Shown here piece by piece: positions 1 to 6,213 of a stretch of 12,962 bases of DNA (its first letter is position 1; each line of letters starts with the position of its first letter). The stretch lies in contig NZ_CAMLDV010000098.1 in assembly GCF_946478835.1 (NCBI RefSeq), forward strand, positions 1-12,962, given 5' to 3'. A program made the translations under genes and the position numbers. The stretch comes from an uncultured Bdellovibrio sp. (GTDB lineage Bacteria > Bdellovibrionota > Bdellovibrionia > Bdellovibrionales > Bdellovibrionaceae). Below the pieces are notes generated by a model. It ran no database searches and had not been told where the DNA came from. It saw only the letters and a list, made by a program, of their open reading frames with translations.

Positions 1-805
1 CAGACAAATCTCCGCCAGCAGCACCCGTTGGAACACGAGCATTGGTAAAACGAGAATCATCACCCGCAGCCACTGTTCCTGCCGTCGTACCAACATTCAA
101 AGTCACAACAGGAGTCGAAGTGTTATTCGCAATCGTTACATAAGAGTTCGAAGACGTAACATTGGTGACAGTTCCGCCACTCGCGCCTGTTACGGGAGCA
201 CAGACAAAAGCACTTCCGCTCCACGATAAAAATTCATTGGAATTACATGTCGGCACATTCGTCTTTAAAACAAAATCCGTAGCAGTGTTAGTTCCCAATT
301 TCTTCGCAGAAAGTGCATATGCCGAGTAGGGCACTGAACGAATCACGGTGTCAGGAGAAATCAAACGCCAAGCGCTGCCGTCGTGAAACTGTGCTCTTAA
401 AAGACGACCATCCGTTTGCACCGGGGAATAGTTGCTCGTGCCATCAGAGCAAGTATATCCGCTACAGGCTCCACAAGTAAAAGTAGAAGAGTTGTTGAAA
501 GAATCAAGAACCGTAAATCCGCCGCCTAAAGGATAATTGACTCCACCTTTTCCAATGGGAACGTCAAAGACTCCTTTAGAGTTCGCCATATTAATTCCAG
601 TCACTTGCTCTTGATAAATCACGCACTGACCAGAAGGATCCATGATTTGAAAAATGAAACTGACGTTGGAATATTCCAAAGGAGTTCCATCTGATTTAAT
701 GATGCGACCTTGATAGGTTAAAGAGGACGGAGACGCGTGGCCTTGTATTGAAAAAATAAAAAGCGAAGTGAGAAGGAAGACTCCCAGTACGTACAATCGT
801 CTCAT
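1..805 (-). CDS. Chimeric surface fibre / tail-fibre-like protein, C-terminus cut by window edge
   Basis: An open frame runs from the ATG at 803-805 through the window edge without a stop (268 codons seen). Residues 1-25 form a signal peptide: a basic MRRLY start, a hydrophobic core, then a cleavage-like GHAS. The mature protein opens with SLTYQGRI and continues with NSKGVFDVPIG, RLLRAQF, WRLISPD and VPYSAYALSAKKLG. The same module, clearly homologous, opens the neighbouring 898-aa protein, so the two are tandem paralogs. After about residue 190 the sequence becomes low complexity and Ser/Thr/Gly/Val rich, with a phage-fibre-like TVAAGDDSRF near the edge. From knowledge of Bdellovibrio, this architecture fits the secreted trimeric fibres described as mosaic adhesive trimers; that placement is inference. 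There is no convincing ribosome-binding site before the ATG. The missing C-terminus would hold any receptor-binding tip. It could also be labelled a generic cell-wall-anchor-like or tail-fibre protein. Confidence 0.85.
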   Translation of the reverse strand, partial: MRRLYVLGVFLLTSLFIFSIQGHASPSSLTYQGRIIKSDGTPLEYSNVSFIFQIMDPSGQCVIYQEQVTGINMANSKGVFDVPIGKGGVNYPLGGGFTVLDSFNNSSTFTCGACSGYTCSDGTSNYSPVQTDGRLLRAQFHDGSAWRLISPDTVIRSVPYSAYALSAKKLGTNTATDFVLKTNVPTCNSNEFLSWSGSAFVCAPVTGASGGTVTNVTSSNSYVTIANNTSTPVVTLNVGTTAGTVAAGDDSRFTNARVPTGAAGGDLS

Positions 806-812
806 AGAAGAC

Positions 813-840
813 TTATCGGTTTTTTGTCAAAAAAACTTCA
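813..840 (-). promoter_or_regulatory. Sigma-28-like promoter of the partial fibre gene
   Basis: On the minus strand, TGAAG (840-836) is followed by a 15-nt spacer and ACCGATAA (820-813). Seven bases then separate it from the ATG at 805. The -10 resembles the FliA consensus GCCGATAA, and the -35 resembles the TAAA element with one extra spacer base. The neighbouring paralog has the same two boxes at identical spacing. A start site about 7 nt past the -10 would fall on the ATG, giving a leaderless mRNA. Confidence 0.6.
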
Positions 841-873
841 CTGTTCCCGCGCGTTCCCTGTCTCAAAATGAGG

Positions 874-3570
874 CTAATCGCATTGATAGACCGCGCGCAG
901 CTTAAAGAGAGTTCCTGGGGTCGTGAGACTCAAATGGATTCCGCCATTTGTCGCAGTGCCCGCGACTCCGTAACCAGGAGATTCTCCCGGATTTAAGACC
1001 TGCCAGTCTGTATCGTTTCCTGAAGCCACGGCTTGAGCAAGATAGCTCAGACAATTTCCCGAAGGAAGTCCGTTATCGCATTCACCTGTCGTCCAATAGT
1101 GCCATGCTGTGTTTGTGCCGGCGTCCGAATTGATCGTTGTACTGATGTAAGAGCACACCGTCATGCGTGCCACAGTTCTTCCGCCGTATTTCACAGAGCC
1201 ATTGATTTCTAACTTGGCTGTTGGAGCTGAAACTCCGATTCCTGTGTTTCCATTTTTTAAAACAGTCACGGCGTTAGAGCGCGCACTTATTGAAGTTCCG
1301 TTACCGATAACAAACAAAGGGTCGGTCGCGACAATCGCCGTGGGATTTTCAGTGCCCGTGGTTGCGCTGTACATTCCGACTGAGATCTGATTGATGGCAG
1401 GTGCTAAGGTGTTTCTACCCAGAGCCGTTGAGCCATTACCAGAGGCCACCGTGTCAGCCCCTATGGCAACCGCAAACCAACCACTTGCTGTGACGGTATT
1501 TCCGATCGCGACGGAACTTTGCGATGAATTTGCAAGAGCTTGAACTCCTAAAGCAACTGAATAAGAGCCACTTGCGGTATTGCCACTTCCTATAGCTACA
1601 GAATTAGTTCCGCTGGCGGTTGTGTTGAGGCCGGCTGCGAAGGAGTGAGAGCCTATAGAAGCATCATCCCACTGAGTGCCGGTAACTGATCCTGCACGAA
1701 AGGCACCTTTGCGCGGGTACCAGATCATACGCGTGCCAGCACCGCTAGAAGCCAAGGTGCGACCTAAATTTGCATCTCCTTTAGCAAGAATTCCGCCGTC
1801 GTTTTCTAAAGACAGTCTAAACTCAGGTGCGTTCGTTCCAACCCCTAATTCGCCACTGCTGGTGAGGCGCATCCGTTCAGCCGCAGTCGTTGCACCCGAA
1901 GGCGTGGTTTCAAAAAGAATATTTCCCGCCGAAGATGTCGCCGTGAAGTTTTCAGCGGCCGCAAAAGTAATTTGAGCTGACTGTCCCACGTGCCAAGCAG
2001 AGTCTGTGGCTCCGTATCCTGTTAAATATAATATTTGATCCTGGGCTTGCAAAGACGCGGGACTTGCTTCGCTTCCTCGGAAGGCCATTCCCATATAGGA
2101 ACTTCCAATTCCTGAAGTGGTGTAGCTTTGTGCAATCACACCGGCATTCCCGGCTCCGGCGCCATTGGTTTTTACAACTTGTAGATAAACGCTGTCCGTA
2201 CCGCGCACGTCTAACTCTTCTGATGGAGAAGAAACACCAATACCGACAAGACCACTGGAAGAAATTTTCATGCGGGAAATATTATTTGTTTCAAAGGAAA
2301 GTGCTTGAGAGTCATTTGTTCCCACGCTCAATGTCGCTCCCGTACTATTTCCGCCGTCTAAAAGAGCACCACTGGCTCCTGTTGGAAGAAGAGAGGCGGG
2401 AACCCGCCCGGAGCCATCAAGCTGCACCAGATTTCCGGCAGACGTGCCAACATTTTTTGTTGCCGCGGTTCCCAGTCCCGTGACTTGAGAATTCACAATT
2501 GAAATCGAAGTGCAAGACAGCGAATCGGTAATCGCACTCCAAGTCAAAGTTTTGTCAGCCGTGGCACAAGAGCTTGGCATCTGTATCGCACCCGTGACAG
2601 TCGAGCGAAGTTGACCCAAACCAAAATATTGAACATCCCATTGGGTGCCACCATAAATGAATACTTGGCCCGCAGAAGGAGTGCTATTTGATACCGCGAC
2701 GCCTTGAATTTTTTCAACCTTCGTTCCGGCACTTCCTGAAGTCGAAGTGACGTCTCCAGAAAGATTGGCTGTCGCGCCAACATTATCGTCTGCCGGAGCC
2801 CAATTTGTTCCGTTGAATTTCAAAACTTTTCCCGAAGCATTTCCGGTCATAGAAACAGCGACACCTTTGATTTTATCCACACTCGTTGCTGATTGAGTGC
2901 CAGAGACGTCTCCGCTTAAAGTTCCCGTGAACCCCGCAGAGCTTCCAGAAATATTTCCACTCACATCACTTCCGGAAACAGACGGTGTGGTGCACTCAAA
3001 GGTTCCAGCAGGAGCAATATGTCTTAAATATTGTCCGGCCGTGCAAAGAGGAACTGAAGATTTCAACAAAAAGTCCGCGGCAGAATTGTTTCCCAGTTTT
3101 TGCGCCGACTTCGCAACAGCAGCAAAGGGGACAGCGCGAATTTCACTGTCGGGAGTGATCAATCTCCAACCAACTCCGTCAAAGAACTGCACGCGCAACA
3201 AACGTTTGTCATCCAGAACGGGTGTGTAGGTGCCTCCACTTTCGCAGTTGTATGTCGTGGAGTTATCAAAACTGTCGAGGAGTTTAAAGCTCGGTGTTCC
3301 CGGGTAAGCTTTTGTTCCCGTTCCGATGGGGACATCAAACACGCCCTTGGAGTTTCTCATGTCGATGCCATTGGAGATTTCGCGATAGATCGTGCAGGAA
3401 CCCGTCGGATTGGTGATGGAAAATTCGAATTGCACACCATTCACTTCAAGAGCGGTCCCTTGAGTATTTTGAATGCGGCCTTGATAGGTGAGAGAACCCG
3501 GAACGCCCCATACTCTCTCGACCGCCAGTAAGACCAGCAATGAATGCACCAAAAAGTTCCGAATATTCAT
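874..3570 (-). CDS. Large chimeric surface fibre protein with Hep/Hag (YadA-head-like) repeats, MAT-like
   Basis: This is an 898-aa secreted protein. Residues 1-22 form a signal peptide. Residues 26-170 are the N-terminal module shared with the paralog at 1-805 (SLTYQGRI, NSKGVFDVPIG, RLLRVQF, WRLITPD). Residues about 200-312 hold two diverged copies of a unit that begins LSGDV and contains KI[KQ]GVAVS and a G(T/N)xW end. Phage-fibre-like motifs such as MKISSSGLVGIGVSSP (434-449) and GNTGIGVSAPTAKLEING (774-791) mark repeated intramolecular joints. Residues about 642-722 are a run of about 14-residue repeats of the (A/G)xNTxASGxxSVAxG type, as in Hep_Hag/YadA head domains that form trimeric beta-rolls. 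The C-terminal ~100 residues (800-898) are non-repetitive with four Cys (806, 831, 840, 897), a likely receptor-binding tip. The mosaic layout fits a trimeric adhesive fibre of the Bdellovibrio MAT type, acting outside the cell or in the invaded prey. The ligand cannot be read from sequence. Confidence 0.85.
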   Translation of the reverse strand: MNIRNFLVHSLLVLLAVERVWGVPGSLTYQGRIQNTQGTALEVNGVQFEFSITNPTGSCTIYREISNGIDMRNSKGVFDVPIGTGTKAYPGTPSFKLLDSFDNSTTYNCESGGTYTPVLDDKRLLRVQFFDGVGWRLITPDSEIRAVPFAAVAKSAQKLGNNSAADFLLKSSVPLCTAGQYLRHIAPAGTFECTTPSVSGSDVSGNISGSSAGFTGTLSGDVSGTQSATSVDKIKGVAVSMTGNASGKVLKFNGTNWAPADDNVGATANLSGDVTSTSGSAGTKVEKIQGVAVSNSTPSAGQVFIYGGTQWDVQYFGLGQLRSTVTGAIQMPSSCATADKTLTWSAITDSLSCTSISIVNSQVTGLGTAATKNVGTSAGNLVQLDGSGRVPASLLPTGASGALLDGGNSTGATLSVGTNDSQALSFETNNISRMKISSSGLVGIGVSSPSEELDVRGTDSVYLQVVKTNGAGAGNAGVIAQSYTTSGIGSSYMGMAFRGSEASPASLQAQDQILYLTGYGATDSAWHVGQSAQITFAAAENFTATSSAGNILFETTPSGATTAAERMRLTSSGELGVGTNAPEFRLSLENDGGILAKGDANLGRTLASSGAGTRMIWYPRKGAFRAGSVTGTQWDDASIGSHSFAAGLNTTASGTNSVAIGSGNTASGSYSVALGVQALANSSQSSVAIGNTVTASGWFAVAIGADTVASGNGSTALGRNTLAPAINQISVGMYSATTGTENPTAIVATDPLFVIGNGTSISARSNAVTVLKNGNTGIGVSAPTAKLEINGSVKYGGRTVARMTVCSYISTTINSDAGTNTAWHYWTTGECDNGLPSGNCLSYLAQAVASGNDTDWQVLNPGESPGYGVAGTATNGGIHLSLTTPGTLFKLRAVYQCD

Positions 3571-3577
3571 AGAGACC

Positions 3578-3605
3578 TTATCGGTCTATTCCGAGGAGGC
3601 CTTCA
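3578..3605 (-). promoter_or_regulatory. Sigma-28-like promoter of the 898-aa fibre gene
   Basis: TGAAG (3605-3601), a 15-nt spacer and ACCGATAA (3585-3578) lie on the minus strand, then 7 nt to the ATG at 3570. Boxes, spacing and ATG distance are identical to those of the downstream paralog, while the spacer sequences differ. This argues for selection on the boxes. AAGG five bases before the ATG could serve as a weak ribosome-binding site, but the geometry again suggests a transcript starting at the ATG. Confidence 0.6.
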
Positions 3606-3638
3606 CTTTGCAAAGATATATGTGTTCGCTGTGAGACT

Positions 3639-4916
3639 CTATACTGTCGCTTTAGCCAGAGGGAGTTTCAAAGTGACACGAGTTCCACGAGGTTGTGTCT
3701 GTGTGGCTTTTTCTTGAGAGTGGATTTCAATCGTTCCATCCATCATCTGTAAATATTCTTTTACAAGTGGCATGCCGTAGCCGGTGCCTTTTTCTCCTTG
3801 AGTTCCGGAGCGAGTCGTTTGCGCGTTGAGATTGAAGATCTGATTGAGAATATGTTCAGGGATTCCAATGCCATAATCTTGAATTTCGATGATAACCTGT
3901 TCATCGGTCGAATACGCTTTAAGATCAATGCGATCCCCAGGATGAGAGAACTTAATGGCGTTGTTCAAAAGATTTAATAGAACAACGTTGCTCAAGATGG
4001 TTTTTTCACCGTTGATCAACATGCGATCGCGGGAAATATCCAAAGACAGCTTGATGCCTTTTTTCTGCGCCACACCCAAGGTGCTCTCGTAAACTTCGTG
4101 CAAAACCAGGGTGAGAGAGATCGGCTTCAAAGGCAGAGCGGCTTTTCCATCTTTAACGGATTTTAAATGCCGCACCTGCGCAAGCAGGTTGTTGATATCA
4201 TCCACGGCCTTTTCAATTTTTTCAAATTCCAAAGAGCTGATGCTGTTCTCGCGATCCTCTTTGGCTTTGACCAAATTGTAAGTCATCGAAGAAAGGGTGT
4301 TAGCAATGTCATGAATCAAAACGCGCAAAAGGTTCTCGATATCGAGATTTTTCTCCATGAGGCGTTTCATAAAACGTTCTTCGCCCATTATATATTGATG
4401 CGTCGTAAAGCAGGAGAAGATCAGGAAGGTGACAAGGTTAAAGAGCTTTTCTTTTCCGTAGTCGCCATAGTCTGCAATAACATTCGGTCCAAGATCGTTG
4501 GCCTTAAGATACCAGAAAAAGATGATGATCGAAGCAACAATGAAGTAACCTACCACGGCGCCAGGAAGTCCGATCAAAATTCCCAAGACCAAAGGAACGG
4601 CGGCAAGCCAAAAGACCCCCGGGGCGTCTCCTCCTCCAGCCGTGTAAAGCAGATAAGTGAGGAGGCTGATGGAGACAGTGCCCAGAGAGATCGCCGAGTA
4701 GAGGTAGTTCTTGGTAAATTTAAGGGCTAAAGGCGGGAGCAGCAAGAAGGCCAACCATCCCGGGATGAGGACAGGGTTGTATTCGGAGATTTTATATTCG
4801 AAGTTATATTTGACGATATAGACAAATGATACAGCGACGCCAATAAAGTAAATGACTTTAAAATAGGTCAGTCTTTTTTTATACGCATCCTCAGATGTGA
4901 ACTCTAAGTCATACAT
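3639..4916 (-). CDS. Membrane-bound sensor histidine kinase (HisKA + HATPase)
   Basis: This 425-aa protein has about six hydrophobic segments between residues 18 and 172 and no recognisable extracellular sensor domain, so it probably senses within or at the membrane. A linker at 173-198 leads to the H-box RVLIHDIANTLS with phospho-acceptor His202. The catalytic ATP-binding domain shows an N-box (LLNLLNNAIKFS, Asn319 region), G1 (IQDYGIGIP, Asp347), an F-like segment (ILNQIF, 356-361) and G2 (EKGTGYGMPLVKEY, about 375-388). All kinase landmarks are present, so it should autophosphorylate. No response regulator adjoins it; the lone receiver protein at 10550-10960 lies 6 kb away and pairing is only possible. 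The ATG at 4916 has a distant GGAAG 10 nt upstream. It lies behind its own sigma-70-like promoter, which carries a palindromic operator candidate. Confidence 0.92.
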   Translation of the reverse strand: MYDLEFTSEDAYKKRLTYFKVIYFIGVAVSFVYIVKYNFEYKISEYNPVLIPGWLAFLLLPPLALKFTKNYLYSAISLGTVSISLLTYLLYTAGGGDAPGVFWLAAVPLVLGILIGLPGAVVGYFIVASIIIFFWYLKANDLGPNVIADYGDYGKEKLFNLVTFLIFSCFTTHQYIMGEERFMKRLMEKNLDIENLLRVLIHDIANTLSSMTYNLVKAKEDRENSISSLEFEKIEKAVDDINNLLAQVRHLKSVKDGKAALPLKPISLTLVLHEVYESTLGVAQKKGIKLSLDISRDRMLINGEKTILSNVVLLNLLNNAIKFSHPGDRIDLKAYSTDEQVIIEIQDYGIGIPEHILNQIFNLNAQTTRSGTQGEKGTGYGMPLVKEYLQMMDGTIEIHSQEKATQTQPRGTRVTLKLPLAKATV

Positions 4917-4939
4917 GGTGCCATCGTCTTCCGCTGATT

Positions 4940-4970
4940 TTCTACTATGAATATCGGTTCTATAGTAGAA
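4940..4970. repeat. Perfect 9-bp inverted repeat, candidate operator of the kinase gene
   Basis: TTCTACTAT (4940-4948) and ATAGTAGAA (4962-4970) are exact reverse complements separated by 13 bp. The repeat covers the predicted -10 and start-site region of the histidine kinase promoter. This is the usual place for a repressor site, or it forms a hairpin at the mRNA 5' end. The spacer contains ACCGATAT (minus strand), a near match to the -10 motif of the fibre genes, but with no ATG at the same distance. Confidence 0.6.
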
Positions 4971-4988
4971 GTACTGAGGTCATTTCAA
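4959..4988 (-). promoter_or_regulatory. Sigma-70-like promoter for the histidine kinase
   Basis: On the minus strand, TTGAAA (4988-4983), an 18-nt spacer and TATAGA (4964-4959) stand about 42 nt before the ATG at 4916. The -10 overlaps one arm of the inverted repeat at 4940-4970. Confidence 0.45.
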
Positions 4989-5027
4989 CAATGTAATCTT
5001 GTTTAGTGTCTTATATTAATACAAATT

Positions 5028-5432
5028 TCACGGCACAAGTGAGCGAAGGTTTTCATAATGGTCCTTCAGCTCAAGAAACTGCTGCACGTTGCCGCCTTGG
5101 TCGGGGTGAAGGATCATCGCTGTTTGGCGGAACGCTTTCTTAAGCTCAGAAGCCGTGAACCCCTCTGAGAGATCATGGATCCAAGTCTTGAGGAACTCAT
5201 AGGAAAGTCTTTGGGAAGCAGAAAGAGCATGCGGTTTTCTTTGAGGACGAACCTTCGGCGCTGGGTATTGTCCTCGCGGTGTTTGGAATTCTAAACGATT
5301 GATTTGTCCAAGCAAATAAGCAAGATGCAGAGGATCTGCGTGCAAGTTTGCAGAGCTATTTCCCTGGGAAGAGGAGCTTGTTTCACTCATTTTCTCTCGA
5401 AGAATTTGCTTAAAACTTGCTTGAAAACTCAT
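5028..5432 (-). CDS. Small J-domain (DnaJ-like) protein
   Basis: The open frame extends back to an ATG at 5606, but I place the start at the ATG at 5432 (134 aa, MSFQASFKQ...). That ATG lies 7 nt after ACCGATAA, exactly as in the two fibre genes, and the upstream codons would translate a repetitive G-rich/C-rich tract. The C-terminal ~50 residues form a truncated-looking J-domain: a helix (SELKKAFRQTAMIL), then the diagnostic HPDQGG loop, and a final helix (VQQFLELKDHYENL). The HPD tripeptide is the Hsp70 ATPase-stimulating motif, so the likely role is a DnaK co-chaperone that targets a specific client. The N-terminal half is Ser/Gln/Pro rich with no recognised domain. Alternative starts are at 5486 and 5390. 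No zinc-finger or C-terminal substrate-binding domain is present, so this is not DnaJ itself. Confidence 0.75.
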   Translation of the reverse strand: MSFQASFKQILREKMSETSSSSQGNSSANLHADPLHLAYLLGQINRLEFQTPRGQYPAPKVRPQRKPHALSASQRLSYEFLKTWIHDLSEGFTASELKKAFRQTAMILHPDQGGNVQQFLELKDHYENLRSLVP

Positions 5433-5439
5433 GCCTTTC

Positions 5440-5466
5440 TTATCGGTTGCACCCTCAATCTCCTCA
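5440..5466 (-). promoter_or_regulatory. Sigma-28-like promoter candidate of the J-domain gene
   Basis: ACCGATAA (5447-5440, minus strand), extended by the G at 5439, is identical to the 9-mer of both fibre promoters. It is likewise 7 nt from an ATG (5432). The -35 counterpart is TGAGG at 5466-5462 with a 14-nt spacer, one base shorter and one mismatch from the fibre version. It lies inside the longer open frame, so it would be spurious if translation really began at 5486 or 5606. Confidence 0.4.
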
Positions 5467-5496
5467 GTCCAGAAGGGGTTTTCCATCGAGAAATAG

Positions 5497-5563
5497 CCCT
5501 TTTTCCTAGGGGAAAGGGGGTGTTTGGGAAGGGAAAAGGCAGTTTTCCGAGGGAAAAACGGGG
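5497..5563 (+). repeat. G-rich degenerate 21-bp tandem repeat with G-quadruplex potential
   Basis: Three diverged units of about 21 bp each carry G-runs on the plus strand. Translated in one frame they read like FPRGKGV, FGKGKGS and FPREKRG. G-runs at 5509-5512, 5516-5520, 5526-5528 and 5531-5533 with loops of 2-5 nt satisfy the classical four-run quadruplex pattern. The first unit can also fold as a hairpin (5497-5506 with 5509-5518). The tract lies between the divergent J-domain and SWIB genes. Confidence 0.55.
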
Positions 5564-5612
5564 TAAATCTGCTTCCAGTGCGAAAAAAAAATGATTTAGC
5601 ATGCATTTTTTT

Positions 5613-5660
5613 TTGGACAAACGCCTCGACTTAGATACACACTAAGCTCATTCGTATAAA
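5613..5660 (+). promoter_or_regulatory. Promoter region of the SWIB/H1-like gene (boxes uncertain)
   Basis: Two readings are possible: TTGGAC (5613-5618) with a 17-nt spacer and TACACA (5636-5641), or a -10 TATAAA at 5655-5660 with a poor -35. The second gives a 5' leader of about 25 nt that holds the strong GGAGG ribosome-binding site at 5679-5683. Confidence 0.3.
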
Positions 5661-5691
5661 CGAGACTAAAAACCTAACGGAGGAATTTAGA

Positions 5692-6081
5692 ATGGCAAAA
5701 GCTAAGAAAGCTACTACTAAGAAAGCTGCAGCTAAAAAAGCTGCTCCCAAAAAAGCTGCTAAGAAAGCCGCAGCTCCAAAAAAAGCAGCTGCTAAAAAAG
5801 CAGCAGCTCCAAAAAAAGCTAAGACTGCTCGCAAACCAAATGCAGCATTCATGAAAGCTTTGACTCCATCTGCAGCTTTGGCAGCAGTTGTTGGTGCTTC
5901 TCCACTTCCACGTACTGAAGTTGTTAAGAAACTTTGGGCATACATCAAGAAGAACGGTCTTCAAGATGCTAAGAACAAAAGAAACATCAATGCTGATGCA
6001 AAACTTAAAGAAGTTTTCGGCGGCAAAACTACAGTTTCTATGTTCGACATGACTAAACTTGTTTCTAAGCACTTGAAATAG
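5692..6081 (+). CDS. Histone H1-like basic tail + SWIB/MDM2 domain chromatin protein
   Basis: This is a 129-aa protein. Residues 1-48 are almost pure Lys/Ala/Pro in KKAA/APKK repeats, like the tails of eukaryotic H1 and bacterial H1-like proteins, and should bind DNA electrostatically. Residues about 49-129 are a SWIB (SWI/SNF complex B)/MDM2-type fold: KPNAAFMKALTPSAALAAVVG, PLPRTEVVKKLWAYIKKNGLQD, NKRNINADAKLKEVFGG and MFDMTKLVSKHLK. Stand-alone SWIB proteins occur in Chlamydia and predatory deltaproteobacteria and are thought to act in nucleoid compaction; the role here is inferred. GGAGG sits 8 nt before the ATG, an excellent ribosome-binding site that suggests high expression. The gene is monocistronic, ending in a strong terminator. 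The repeated tail DNA contains A7 runs that could slip. Confidence 0.93.
   Translation: MAKAKKATTKKAAAKKAAPKKAAKKAAAPKKAAAKKAAAPKKAKTARKPNAAFMKALTPSAALAAVVGASPLPRTEVVKKLWAYIKKNGLQDAKNKRNINADAKLKEVFGGKTTVSMFDMTKLVSKHLK
5770..5819 (+). repeat. 33-bp tandem repeat in the basic tail of the SWIB gene
   Basis: GCAGCTCCAAAAAAAGC occurs identically at 5770-5786 and 5803-5819. The 33-bp period is in frame and adds 11 residues (AAPKKAAAKKA-like) to the lysine-rich tail. Such repeats can change tail length by slippage without breaking the frame. Confidence 0.7.
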
Positions 6082-6114
6082 TCTTAGAATCAGTTTTAAA
6101 GCTGAACAAGATTC

Positions 6115-6147
6115 AAAAGCCTGGGGAAACCCGGGCTTTTGTGTTTC
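6115..6147 (+). terminator. Rho-independent terminator of the SWIB gene
   Basis: The arms 6115-6125 and 6130-6140 pair over 11 bp with one G-U pair, closed by a GAAA tetraloop. The 3' arm ends in TTTT, followed by a T-rich GTGTTT. It begins 34 nt after the SWIB stop codon and precedes the map promoter. Confidence 0.85.
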
Positions 6148-6196
6148 TGGGCCCTGTCTCATTCGGTGTTTTGGCCTATCCAACCTAGGTCCGCTG

Positions 6197-6205
6197 TGCT
6201 ATAAA
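6197..6205 (+). promoter_or_regulatory. Extended -10 promoter of map, likely leaderless
   Basis: TGCTATAAA is an extended -10 (TGn plus hexamer). Eight bases separate it from the ATG at 6214, so the start site would be within 0-3 nt of the start codon. The bases before the ATG (CCCCTCT) contain no ribosome-binding site. No strong -35 is visible at 17 nt, which extended -10 promoters tolerate. Confidence 0.5.
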
Positions 6206-6213
6206 TCCCCTCT

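Noticed and set aside
1303..1310. Another ACCGATAA on the plus strand
   Set aside because: It lies antisense inside the fibre gene, TGAAG is only 7 nt away, and no ATG follows at the right distance.
5304..5594. 96-codon plus-strand frame with FPRGKG repeats
   Set aside because: It is antisense to the J-domain gene and its upstream repeat; the apparent repeats reflect the DNA tract, not a protein.
5433..5606. 58-residue N-terminal extension of the J-domain protein (ATG 5606, or 5486)
   Set aside because: The extension translates a G-rich repeat and A/T homopolymers, lacks a convincing ribosome-binding site, and the start at 5432 matches the shared promoter-to-ATG motif. It is not excluded outright.
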